Source of the DNA: Leptospiraceae bacterium UBA2033
GTDB taxonomy: Bacteria > Spirochaetota > Leptospiria > Leptospirales > Leptospiraceae
DNA: 10,828 nt
Direction of reading: 5' to 3'
Assembly: GCA_002333425.1 (NCBI GenBank)
Contig: DDBL01000219.1
Location: forward strand, 1-10,828
Positions within the stretch are counted from its first letter, which is position 1, and the number at the start of each line of letters is the position of its first letter. Below the pieces are notes generated by a model that saw only the letters and a list, made by a program, of their open reading frames with translations, did no database searches and was not told the DNA's origin. Both the position numbers and the translations under genes were made by a program. Below are positions 1 to 6,676 of this stretch, piece after piece.

Positions 1-320
1 GTTGGATGTTTATCTATTTGTTAGAGCTGGATCTGTCTGGACTATGGGAGGTCTTGTCCGAGTTCGGTCTTGGTCAAGGAGTTCCTACCAAAAATAATCT
101 ACGTCTGCAAAGTTCTTGGTCGTTGGAAAGATTTTCACATAATTTTTCCAGATCCTATCACGTTCGAATTTAGCAAAAGAACAAAAAAGACCATTTTACT
201 GCAAAATCAAACTTATAAATAAAAAGTCATTTAGACCAAAAGGGCGAACTATATTGTTGAGGACAAGCTTGATTCAAAAATTTCTAGCCTAGTCATTCCC
301 TTTTAGAAAAATGGAGGAAT
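1..320. other. Noncoding or undecided left-edge region
   Basis: No gene can be supported here. One plus-strand frame is open from position 3 to a TAG at 171-173 and another from position 2 to a TAA at 95-97. Either could be the tail of an upstream gene, but neither translation looks like a recognisable protein. The minus strand is broken by stops. The first 130 bases look richer in G+C than the rest and contain short repeats: GGTCTTG at 50-56 and 66-72, and TCTTGGTC at 68-75 and 114-121. GGAGTTCCTAC near 78-88 resembles short degenerate repeats that I associate with leptospiral intergenic DNA; this comes from memory, not a search. Positions 174-310 are very AT-rich and must hold the promoter for the following operon. 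TATAAA at 214-219 is a possible -10 element, but no convincing -35 pairs with it. Confidence 0.4.
313..317 (+). promoter_or_regulatory. Shine-Dalgarno GGAGG with short spacing
   Basis: GGAGG lies only 3 nt before the ATG at 321, closer than the usual 5-9 nt. It is still the only good ribosome binding site near the start of the peptidoglycan synthase gene. An in-frame TAG at 285-287 blocks extension upstream, and the next in-frame start-like codon (TTG, codon 28) would delete the membrane anchor. The ATG at 321 is therefore retained. Confidence 0.6.
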
Positions 321-2759
321 ATGGGTACTAAAAGCCTTAAAACTTCCGTTATAATATTATTAATTTTAGCACTTCTTTCAGGTGGATTCTTTGGATATAT
401 TTTGTCTGAAGTTGACCGAGGGGAGGAGTTGACCAAGTTAGCCACGTATCTCCCAACAACTCCAACGAGATTGTATGATTTGAATGGGGTGCCTTTTGCA
501 GAGCTTTATCGACATAGGCAAGAGTTACTTCGATTTCAGGATATTCCACCTCACGTGATCCATGCGTTTATTTCTGTGGAAGATAATAATTTTTACAATC
601 ACTTTGGAATTGATTTTAAGGCGATTATTCGAGCGGGGTTAATCAATCTTATCCACTTAAAAGTAAAGCAGGGTGGCTCTACGATAACGCAACAGTTGTC
701 CAAAGCAATTTTAAAGAATTCTAAAAAAAGTTTTACTCGTAAGTTTATCGAAGCACTTCTTACATTGCAAATCGAGCAAGAATATTCCAAAGAAGAAATT
801 TTAGAAATTTATTTTAACTTAGTTTACTTAGGTCACGGATCAACTGGATTATCCACTGCTGCCTCTGTCTATTTTTCAAAGGATGTGCAAGATCTGGATG
901 TTGCCGAGGCTGCCATGCTTGCAAGACTTCCTAAAGCACCCGTTCAGTATTCACCTTATAAAAATCCGCACATTGCTAGGAAAGCGCACCTAACAGTGCT
1001 TAGACTCATGTCCGAAAATGGATTTTTGAAAAAGGAAAGTATCAAAGCAATGCACGATGAGTTTTGGCAAAGGTACTGGCCAATCGTTATTACCCAGTCG
1101 CCATCACGCTCTACGTGGGGGACTAAGCTTGATCGTGCTCCTTATTTTACAGAGCATGTAAGAAAACAATTACTGGCTGATTTGGGTGAAGAGTTAGTAT
1201 ATACAGGTGGATTAAAAGTATATACCACTCTTGATTTAAGAAAACAAGAAATTGCCGAAGAAGAAGTTAGAAAAGCTCTTCTTCATTATGATAAAACTTC
1301 TTTTGGTTTAAGTAATTCTTATAAAGCAGGTGTGGATGGGCAGTTAGTGGGGCTTTATGGATTGCTTGGAAATATTTTTCCAATCGCTCCAATGGATATT
1401 AGTCGATTTGATGATGCGGCTAATTATCGTTCTGCGCTAGAAAGTGATTTGAGTGATGCACTGGATATTCTAACAGCATTGACTCCGACGGAAAATGAAG
1501 CTTCGGCGGTAGGAGAGTTTAGAAAACGTACTGCAGTATTTACAAAGAATTTACATGTGGAAGGGGCATTCATTACAATTGAGCCTGGGACTGGTTATAT
1601 TCAGACCATGATTGGTGGTTCTAAATTTACACCTAAAAATCAATTCAATCGAGCAATGCAGGCGAGAAGACAAACAGGTTCCTCTTTTAAACCATTTGTT
1701 TATGGGGCTGCTATCAATGAGAGAGTGATTTCGAGTGGAACTGGAATTATGGACGCGCCAATCACAACTCTTACAGATGACGGACATGGTTGGGCACCTG
1801 AAGATTCGACTGGCGATTTTAAAGGAATGGTTCCGGTTTATCGTGCTTTGGCGCTGTCACTCAATATTGTATCCGTTCAAATATTTTTTAAAGTAGGAGC
1901 AGAGGCTATTATTGATTTTGCGTCAAAACTTACCAAAGCAAATAAACGTCGTTTTCCGGATAATCCTACGTTGGCTCTTGGAGTTGCCGAATTAACTCCT
2001 TATGAAATGGCTCTTGGGTATGCCATTATTTCTAACAAAGGTAGAGATGTGATTCCCTTTTCTATTCGATATGTAAAAAACCAAACTGGCTCTACTATAT
2101 TCAATAAAGAAGTAATCGTACAAAAAGAGCTGGCAGCTAAAGCGGCTGACGGTTCCATTCAAGTAATTCCAGAAAGCACTGCTTGGATTGTGAGGAAGTT
2201 ATTGCAAGGAGTTGCAGATAGTGGAACACCGACCGGAGCACTTAGAGATGCGAAATACAATGGAGTCTCTGGTGGTAAAACAGGATCTACTACTGCGTTC
2301 ACTAACGTTTGGTATTGTGGATTTGATCCAAAATTGACTTCTGTGTTTTGGATGGGTTATGATAAAAGTACGATTTCTTTAGGTCCTGGTATGACTGCTG
2401 CATTGACTGCCGTACCTGTTTGGGGTAAAATTTACGCACGTTGGTATGAGGGGCGAGAATACCCTGAGTTCAAATTGTCTGATGGGACAGATCCAATGCC
2501 AGAGGGAGTTGCCGGTGGTGCTGTTTGTTCTTTTAATGGACTTTCTCCAAAGCCCGGAGTATGTCGAATGGGTGGGGCACTTTATTTGAAGCCAGCTATG
2601 GTAAATGGTGTTATGCGCTCAGTTCCTTGGAATAGGCAATGCGATGGGGATAGGGATCATGATAAGGCAGTTGATTTTAGAGAGTTTTTACAAGATGAGT
2701 ATAAAATCACAGATGAAGAAATTGATAAGAAAAAAGCATTCAAAATTAAAGCAGATTAA
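321..2759 (+). CDS. Class A penicillin-binding protein (PBP1A-type, transglycosylase/transpeptidase)
   Basis: This bifunctional peptidoglycan synthase is anchored in the inner membrane. It polymerises lipid II glycan strands and cross-links their peptides in the periplasm. One membrane helix spans about residues 9-27. The GT51 transglycosylase domain (about 50-225) shows EDNNFYNHFG with catalytic Glu87, GGSTITQQ (118-125), RKFIE with Glu144, and a YLGHGSTG segment. The transpeptidase domain (about 410-705) shows the SxxK motif SSFK with nucleophile Ser454, SLN (513-515) and KTGST (653-657). All catalytic residues are present. About 95 residues separate the two domains (325-410), more than a minimal linker. 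The tail (about 730-812) contains cysteines 736, 748 and 774 and a DxDxDxxVDxxE string at 777-788 that fits an EF-hand calcium loop, followed by a charged helix. The full length of 812 residues is normal for the family. It is first in a plus-strand run, and its TAA overlaps the next ATG by one base (TAATG). Confidence 0.95.
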   Translation: MGTKSLKTSVIILLILALLSGGFFGYILSEVDRGEELTKLATYLPTTPTRLYDLNGVPFAELYRHRQELLRFQDIPPHVIHAFISVEDNNFYNHFGIDFKAIIRAGLINLIHLKVKQGGSTITQQLSKAILKNSKKSFTRKFIEALLTLQIEQEYSKEEILEIYFNLVYLGHGSTGLSTAASVYFSKDVQDLDVAEAAMLARLPKAPVQYSPYKNPHIARKAHLTVLRLMSENGFLKKESIKAMHDEFWQRYWPIVITQSPSRSTWGTKLDRAPYFTEHVRKQLLADLGEELVYTGGLKVYTTLDLRKQEIAEEEVRKALLHYDKTSFGLSNSYKAGVDGQLVGLYGLLGNIFPIAPMDISRFDDAANYRSALESDLSDALDILTALTPTENEASAVGEFRKRTAVFTKNLHVEGAFITIEPGTGYIQTMIGGSKFTPKNQFNRAMQARRQTGSSFKPFVYGAAINERVISSGTGIMDAPITTLTDDGHGWAPEDSTGDFKGMVPVYRALALSLNIVSVQIFFKVGAEAIIDFASKLTKANKRRFPDNPTLALGVAELTPYEMALGYAIISNKGRDVIPFSIRYVKNQTGSTIFNKEVIVQKELAAKAADGSIQVIPESTAWIVRKLLQGVADSGTPTGALRDAKYNGVSGGKTGSTTAFTNVWYCGFDPKLTSVFWMGYDKSTISLGPGMTAALTAVPVWGKIYARWYEGREYPEFKLSDGTDPMPEGVAGGAVCSFNGLSPKPGVCRMGGALYLKPAMVNGVMRSVPWNRQCDGDRDHDKAVDFREFLQDEYKITDEEIDKKKAFKIKAD

Positions 2760-4000
2760 TGAAAGACGATAATTATGCAGTTCTTCGTATTTTAGATTTT
2801 AGAAATTTCGTTGTAGCGAGATTTTTGGCAGTTGTTGGAATCCAAGTCCAAGCAGTTGTAGTGGGGTGGCAGGTTTTTGATAAAACTGGAGATCCCCTTG
2901 CATTAGGACTTGTCGGGCTATTTGAGATTATCCCCTCTATCTCCGTTGCTTTATTTGCAGGGCATATTGCTGATAGAAAAGACAGACGAAAAATTGTTTT
3001 AGTATGTTATTCTGTATTATTATTATGTTCGTTATCTTTACTTTTTTTAAGTACATCTTTTTTAAACTTACCGGCTAATTCGGTGTATCCCATCTATGGA
3101 GTTATTTTTTTAAGTGGGATTGCACGTGGTTTTTTGAATCCATCTCTTGCAGCTTTTATGGCACAGTTAGTTCCCAAACATATGTATCCAAATTCTTCTG
3201 CATGGAATAGCATTGCTTGGCAAGTGGCTGCAGTTTGTGGACCTGCACTTGGTGGGTTGTTGTATGGATTTAATGGGGCTATTCTTGCTTATTCGGTCGA
3301 TGCCATGTTACTTGTTTTCGCAATTATATTTTATTCAAGAATTTTACCTAAACCGATTCCTGAGCGCCGGCATGGAGAATCTATTTTTGAAAGTTTATTT
3401 ACTGGATTTAGATTTGTATTTTCTAACCAGATAATGCTTTCTGCTATGAGTTTAGATATGTTTGCTGTTTTGTTTGGTGGGGCTGTTGCGCTACTGCCTG
3501 TATTTGCAAAGGAAGTTTTGCAAGTTGGTCCTGAGGGGCTTGGAGTGTTGCGTGCTAGTCCTGCTTTTGGTGCTTCTATTATGGCGATGTTACTCGCTGC
3601 AAAACCACCAAAGGAAAATGCAGGGGTTAAGTTGTTAGTTGCAGTTGCTGGTTTTGGAGTTAGCATGATACTTTTTGGGCTTTCGTCTAACTTTTATCTT
3701 TCGGTTTTTTTACTTGCTTTAAGTGGTGTATTTGATAGTGTAAGTGTTGTTTTGCGCTCAACGATAATGCAGACGTTTACTCCCGAAAATATGCGCGGAA
3801 GAGTTGCATCGGTGAATAGTATTTTTATTGGTTCTTCTAATGAGTTAGGTGCATTTGAATCAGGAGTAACTGCAAAATTTATGGGAGCGATTCCATCTGT
3901 ACTTTTTGGTGGTGCAATGACTTTGTTTATTGTTGCACTAATTGCAGCAAAGGCTCCCAAACTTAGAAATTTAAGTTTCAAAGAGGCGTTACATGATTAA
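2759..4000 (+). CDS. MFS transporter, EntS/MFS_3-type exporter
   Basis: This is a major facilitator superfamily integral membrane protein of about 12 helices and 413 residues, the usual size. The loop between helices 2 and 3 carries the MFS signature GHIADRKDRRK (68-78). The C-terminal half has MRGRV (345-349) and NELGAFESG (361-369). The latter is a hallmark of the MFS_3 branch that includes the enterobactin exporter EntS and many annotated drug-efflux proteins. An exporter of a small molecule driven by the proton gradient is the likely role; the substrate cannot be told from sequence. The start overlaps the stop of the upstream peptidoglycan synthase (TAATG) and there is no clear Shine-Dalgarno sequence, so translation is probably coupled by reinitiation. 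Its own end overlaps the next gene by 8 nt. The coupling may mean a cell-envelope role, but operon neighbours in this type of genome are not always functionally linked. Confidence 0.88.
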   Translation: MKDDNYAVLRILDFRNFVVARFLAVVGIQVQAVVVGWQVFDKTGDPLALGLVGLFEIIPSISVALFAGHIADRKDRRKIVLVCYSVLLLCSLSLLFLSTSFLNLPANSVYPIYGVIFLSGIARGFLNPSLAAFMAQLVPKHMYPNSSAWNSIAWQVAAVCGPALGGLLYGFNGAILAYSVDAMLLVFAIIFYSRILPKPIPERRHGESIFESLFTGFRFVFSNQIMLSAMSLDMFAVLFGGAVALLPVFAKEVLQVGPEGLGVLRASPAFGASIMAMLLAAKPPKENAGVKLLVAVAGFGVSMILFGLSSNFYLSVFLLALSGVFDSVSVVLRSTIMQTFTPENMRGRVASVNSIFIGSSNELGAFESGVTAKFMGAIPSVLFGGAMTLFIVALIAAKAPKLRNLSFKEALHD

Positions 4001-4886
4001 TACAAATGATCTAAAAGAGATGAATGCCTTTTTGAAACAATTAGATGGAAAAAATGTAACTTCTAGCATTTATGTGGATAATCTTCATTCTCCGTTCGTT
4101 CTTTTAGAGAATGAATATCTTCTTCCAAGTATCTCTAATATGGATTTGACTATAAGGGACATTTTTCCTTATTTGAAAGTGTTGGCTTCCCTTATTCCAG
4201 AGGCAATCGTTGGATGTAGTATTTTACCAATGCAAAAACCCAAACGAGAGTCAGGTAAAATTTCTTTTGTAAAAGAAATTTCTATTCGTGGTTATAATTA
4301 TCTTTATGTATTTAAAATTGATGCTGCTTATTTAGGTGGAAGCCCAAAAGAAAAAATAAAAGTCCCAGCGACTCAAGTGACTCATCCTGCGATTGAAACA
4401 GACAGAATTTATTTTTCGTCTAGAATTATTCCAATCAAAAATGTAATTCGAGCAGATGGAGAAATTATTGATTTTGAAATACAAAACTTTGATAAAGGTA
4501 TTTTCTTTTCTGAGGTTGAACGAGAAACGGATAAGAGTGATATGCCTCGAAATTATTCTGAATTATTTGATGAAGTTGACTATTCGAATATTGTTGAGCC
4601 TATCAAATTAGGATTAAAAATTTTACATCCAAACTGGAATCTCGGGAAAATATACGAGCCAGTTTATATTGAATATTTGACACTTTCGGTTCGTTTTCTT
4701 TGTGCATCTTTCAAAGAAATTTATTCTCATTTTTCGCATTTTTATGAAGTTTTGGAAGTTGTTCATACGGGTGGAATTATTTCTGATATATCTTTAAGAA
4801 ATTTCACTTATTGGTTAGGAAAACATTCTTTTGAAAGAAACATTTCTCCATCAGGAAATATGAGATGGAAGATTTTATTAAAATGA
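3993..4886 (+). CDS. Hypothetical protein, 297 residues, family not recognised
   Basis: I do not recognise a domain. The protein appears soluble, mixed alpha/beta and rich in aromatic residues, with no signal peptide or membrane helix. Segments such as RIYFSSRIIPIKNVI (138-152) and IIDFEIQNFDKGIFF (158-172) look like beta strands; the C-terminal part (about 200-297) looks mainly helical. Cysteines occur singly (75, 237) and do not suggest a metal site. The start is supported by AGAGG at 3982-3986, 6 nt before the ATG and inside the end of the exporter gene. The 8-nt overlap with that gene implies co-translation. A 12-nt gap separates it from the next gene. Codon use and base composition look like the neighbours. 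It is probably a genuine lineage-specific cytoplasmic protein; its function is unknown. Confidence 0.75.
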   Translation: MINTNDLKEMNAFLKQLDGKNVTSSIYVDNLHSPFVLLENEYLLPSISNMDLTIRDIFPYLKVLASLIPEAIVGCSILPMQKPKRESGKISFVKEISIRGYNYLYVFKIDAAYLGGSPKEKIKVPATQVTHPAIETDRIYFSSRIIPIKNVIRADGEIIDFEIQNFDKGIFFSEVERETDKSDMPRNYSELFDEVDYSNIVEPIKLGLKILHPNWNLGKIYEPVYIEYLTLSVRFLCASFKEIYSHFSHFYEVLEVVHTGGIISDISLRNFTYWLGKHSFERNISPSGNMRWKILLK

Positions 4887-4898
4887 GATTTTAAATTT

Positions 4899-5624
4899 AT
4901 GAAAATAATTCTCTTAGTATTCTTTATATCCCTTCCTTTATTTTCACAAAGAGCTGATTTTTATGATACGTATGATTATAATATGAAAAACTACAAGGGC
5001 GGAGATAATGTAGGAGAAGATTCTTACAAAGAGTATGACATTCCACCTACATTTCAAAAGCCTCCTTTGGTTAGTCCTAGGGGTGTTCAAAGACCAATTG
5101 ATCAGAGTAGTCTTTTACAGGGGCAAATAGGTATTCGTCGCTCTGCTAATCCACCCAAAGATCCATCAGCTCAATTGAACAAAATGCCTATTAACCCCAT
5201 AACTGGTGCTGTCAATCTAGATGCAATTGCAAAACAAAGAGAAGCCGCTAAAAAAGACAAAGAAAAGAAACGTCAGTTCTTGAGTCGAGAGATTGAACCT
5301 TATTTTGAAACAAGAGAAAGAAGGATGGAAATTATTTTTTTAACTACTTTTCCGTTTGCCGCTGCGTTTTCGATGGGTTTAGTTTTTTTGGCTGGCGGTG
5401 GGACAAATTCTTTAATTAAAACCAATCCTGGTTTTGTTTTTATTATGTTTTCTGCTACGGGTCTTTCTGTTGCAAATATGATTTCTGATATAAATAATTA
5501 CGATACCTACATGAAAAATAAAAAAGAGAATAATACAGAATTGCCTCACAACGACGAACAAAGTCAATTGTACCGTAATAAAAATTTTAACTTTTCTTTT
5601 GTAATTGGGTCTAAGAGTTTTTAG
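4899..5624 (+). CDS. Hypothetical exported protein with C-terminal membrane hairpin
   Basis: The family is not recognised. Residues 1-16 form a typical signal peptide (K2, hydrophobic core ILLVFFISLPLFS), with likely cleavage near Ser16/Gln17; there is no lipobox cysteine. A tyrosine- and aspartate-rich stretch (20-48) and a proline-rich, probably disordered region (49-105) follow. Next come a strongly charged Lys/Glu/Arg segment (112-142) and two hydrophobic segments (about 144-165 and 177-196) joined by a glycine-rich turn, which could form a membrane hairpin. The tail is hydrophilic and ends in an amphipathic string NFNFSFVIGSKSF with terminal Phe. It is last in the plus-strand run, 12 nt after the previous stop, with only a weak GAG as ribosome binding site. 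Its TAG overlaps the stop of the convergent minus-strand gene by 4 nt, and no terminator hairpin is visible. An envelope location is inferred from the signal peptide; the role is unknown. Confidence 0.72.
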   Translation: MKIILLVFFISLPLFSQRADFYDTYDYNMKNYKGGDNVGEDSYKEYDIPPTFQKPPLVSPRGVQRPIDQSSLLQGQIGIRRSANPPKDPSAQLNKMPINPITGAVNLDAIAKQREAAKKDKEKKRQFLSREIEPYFETRERRMEIIFLTTFPFAAAFSMGLVFLAGGGTNSLIKTNPGFVFIMFSATGLSVANMISDINNYDTYMKNKKENNTELPHNDEQSQLYRNKNFNFSFVIGSKSF

Positions 5625-6583
5625 AGTTTAGTGTTTTCAGAAAGTTTAAATATATTTTTTATATATTCATCAGTGAGGATACTTTTAATTAGCTCTTTTT
5701 CTTCTCTGTCTATGATGACTCTTTGGCGGTAGAGAATTTGTAGAATATCGGTTATATTTTCATTGTCTTTTATTGTGTTTACAATGCCTAGTATACGATT
5801 TAGATTTCTTAGGTTATAGGGTAATTGTTTCTCTTTATCCATGTCAAATTTTTCAGTTACCTTTTCTTTTATGTATAAAATTAAATCTATCATCTCTAAA
5901 TCTGTTTTAAATTTCTGAATGAATTTTTCAAATTTCTTTTGATGTTTTTCTGATTTGTCTTTATGTGCCTTGAACATTTGTAAAATATATGCGTATAGTT
6001 CGGGATTTTTGATGAAGAAGGATTTTATCATTGAGTCTTCCAACTCACTAAACAGAGTATAAAAGAAATTAGCCACATCATCTGGATTTCCGGTTTCATT
6101 AAAATAAAAATTCATACCTTTCTCATCTAGGTTTGAAATAAGTGCCAGGGCAAAGTTTACATCTAAGTCTACCACTTGTTCCTTAATTAATATCTGAAGG
6201 CATTTTTCCGGTGTAAATATGGACGCGATTTCCATAAAAAATTCATCGGGATCATTTTCTTGTAAAATCCATTTTCCCAAAGCGTAATAAATAAATTGAA
6301 TTAAAAACTTCGTCGGAAAAAGAGTATGACTTAGAATTTGTCTGAATTCAGTTTCATTTCTAAATAACCATAAATAATAGTTCATCCATTGTTGAAAGGA
6401 TGGTATGTGTTGGCTTTTCTCAATTAGGTCAATGAATTGATCGCTGGGAAGATTTACTAAAAAAGTATGAGTGGAATTAATACCATGTAAATTTTCCTCT
6501 ATGTATTCTAATAAATTACTCTCCACTTGATTTTTTGTAATTGTTTGCGATTTCATTGCGGAATGTGATTGTGCTAGTTTCAT
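5621..6583 (-). CDS. Hypothetical all-helical protein, 320 residues
   Basis: I do not recognise this protein. It has no signal peptide or convincing membrane helix. It is rich in Phe, Ile, Leu, Lys and Glu and reads as a chain of short amphipathic helices, as in helical-repeat scaffold proteins, with a very basic stretch rich in Lys and Phe at about 205-228. One Cys occurs at about 129. No catalytic motif is apparent. The first ATG lies directly behind a TATACT hexamer (complement of 6590-6595) with AAAACC between, and there is no Shine-Dalgarno sequence, which fits a leaderless mRNA starting at this ATG. A second ATG, codon 10, also lacks a Shine-Dalgarno sequence, so it is not a better choice. 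The gene is divergent from the potassium transporter across a 93-nt gap containing a 17-bp inverted repeat. It converges on the 241-residue gene with a 4-nt overlap. Shared control with the transporter is possible but not shown. Confidence 0.75.
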   Translation of the reverse strand: MKLAQSHSAMKSQTITKNQVESNLLEYIEENLHGINSTHTFLVNLPSDQFIDLIEKSQHIPSFQQWMNYYLWLFRNETEFRQILSHTLFPTKFLIQFIYYALGKWILQENDPDEFFMEIASIFTPEKCLQILIKEQVVDLDVNFALALISNLDEKGMNFYFNETGNPDDVANFFYTLFSELEDSMIKSFFIKNPELYAYILQMFKAHKDKSEKHQKKFEKFIQKFKTDLEMIDLILYIKEKVTEKFDMDKEKQLPYNLRNLNRILGIVNTIKDNENITDILQILYRQRVIIDREEKELIKSILTDEYIKNIFKLSENTKL

Positions 6584-6589
6584 GGTTTT

Positions 6590-6595
6590 AGTATA
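6590..6595 (-). promoter_or_regulatory. Candidate -10 element for the helical 320-residue protein (leaderless)
   Basis: The minus strand reads TATACT followed by AAAACC and then ATG. If the hexamer is the -10 box, the expected transcription start falls exactly on the A of the ATG (6583). No ribosome binding site is present, which agrees with leaderless translation. The -35 candidate, complement of 6613-6618 (TTAGGA), is weak. Confidence 0.45.
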
Positions 6596-6622
6596 TTATT
6601 TTTCTTTTTTATTCCTAAATAA

Positions 6623-6628
6623 TATACT
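6623..6628 (+). promoter_or_regulatory. Candidate -10 element for the potassium transporter gene
   Basis: TATACT in the right arm of the inverted repeat would place the transcription start near 6635, giving a leader of about 42 nt before the ATG at 6677. No convincing -35 is present; the upstream 17-18 nt is T-rich. A further TATACT at 6667-6672 is too close to the ATG to serve as its -10 box, since the start would fall inside the codon. Confidence 0.4.
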
Positions 6629-6676
6629 AAAACTTATATCGATTTTATTCGGATTGTTGGCTGGGGTATACTGGTT

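Larger units (their letters stand above)
6585..6633. repeat. Perfect 17-bp inverted repeat in a divergent intergenic region
   Basis: Arms GTTTTAGTATATTATTT (6585-6601) and AAATAATATACTAAAAC (6617-6633) are exact reverse complements, separated by a 15-nt T-rich spacer (6602-6616). The repeat fills the gap between two divergent genes rather than a gene end, so an operator or bidirectional promoter is more likely than a terminator. Each arm includes a TATACT hexamer pointing outwards towards its own gene. A protein dimer spanning the arms would need to cover about five helical turns, or the arms could be two half-sites. The sequence match is certain; the function is inferred. Confidence 0.85.

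Noticed and set aside
3..173. Tail of an upstream gene in the frame open from 3 to 173
   Set aside because: The translation has no recognisable features, and a competing frame (2-97) is equally plausible. It cannot be supported from this window.
311..331. Six-codon plus-strand frame (ATG at 311, TAA at 329) overlapping the PBP start, a possible regulatory leader peptide
   Set aside because: It has no ribosome binding site of its own, and its ATG overlaps the Shine-Dalgarno sequence of the main gene. It is most likely chance.
349..1787. Antisense open frames inside the peptidoglycan synthase gene
   Set aside because: They overlap conserved catalytic motifs on the other strand and show no protein-like features of their own.
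3331..3981. Two antisense open frames inside the exporter gene (3331-3666 and 3694-3981, minus strand)
   Set aside because: They lie opposite a clearly conserved membrane protein, have no ribosome binding site evidence, and their composition reflects the complement of hydrophobic codons.
6667..6672. Third TATACT hexamer just before the transporter ATG as a promoter
   Set aside because: The expected transcription start would fall inside the ATG, so it cannot drive a translatable mRNA for this start.
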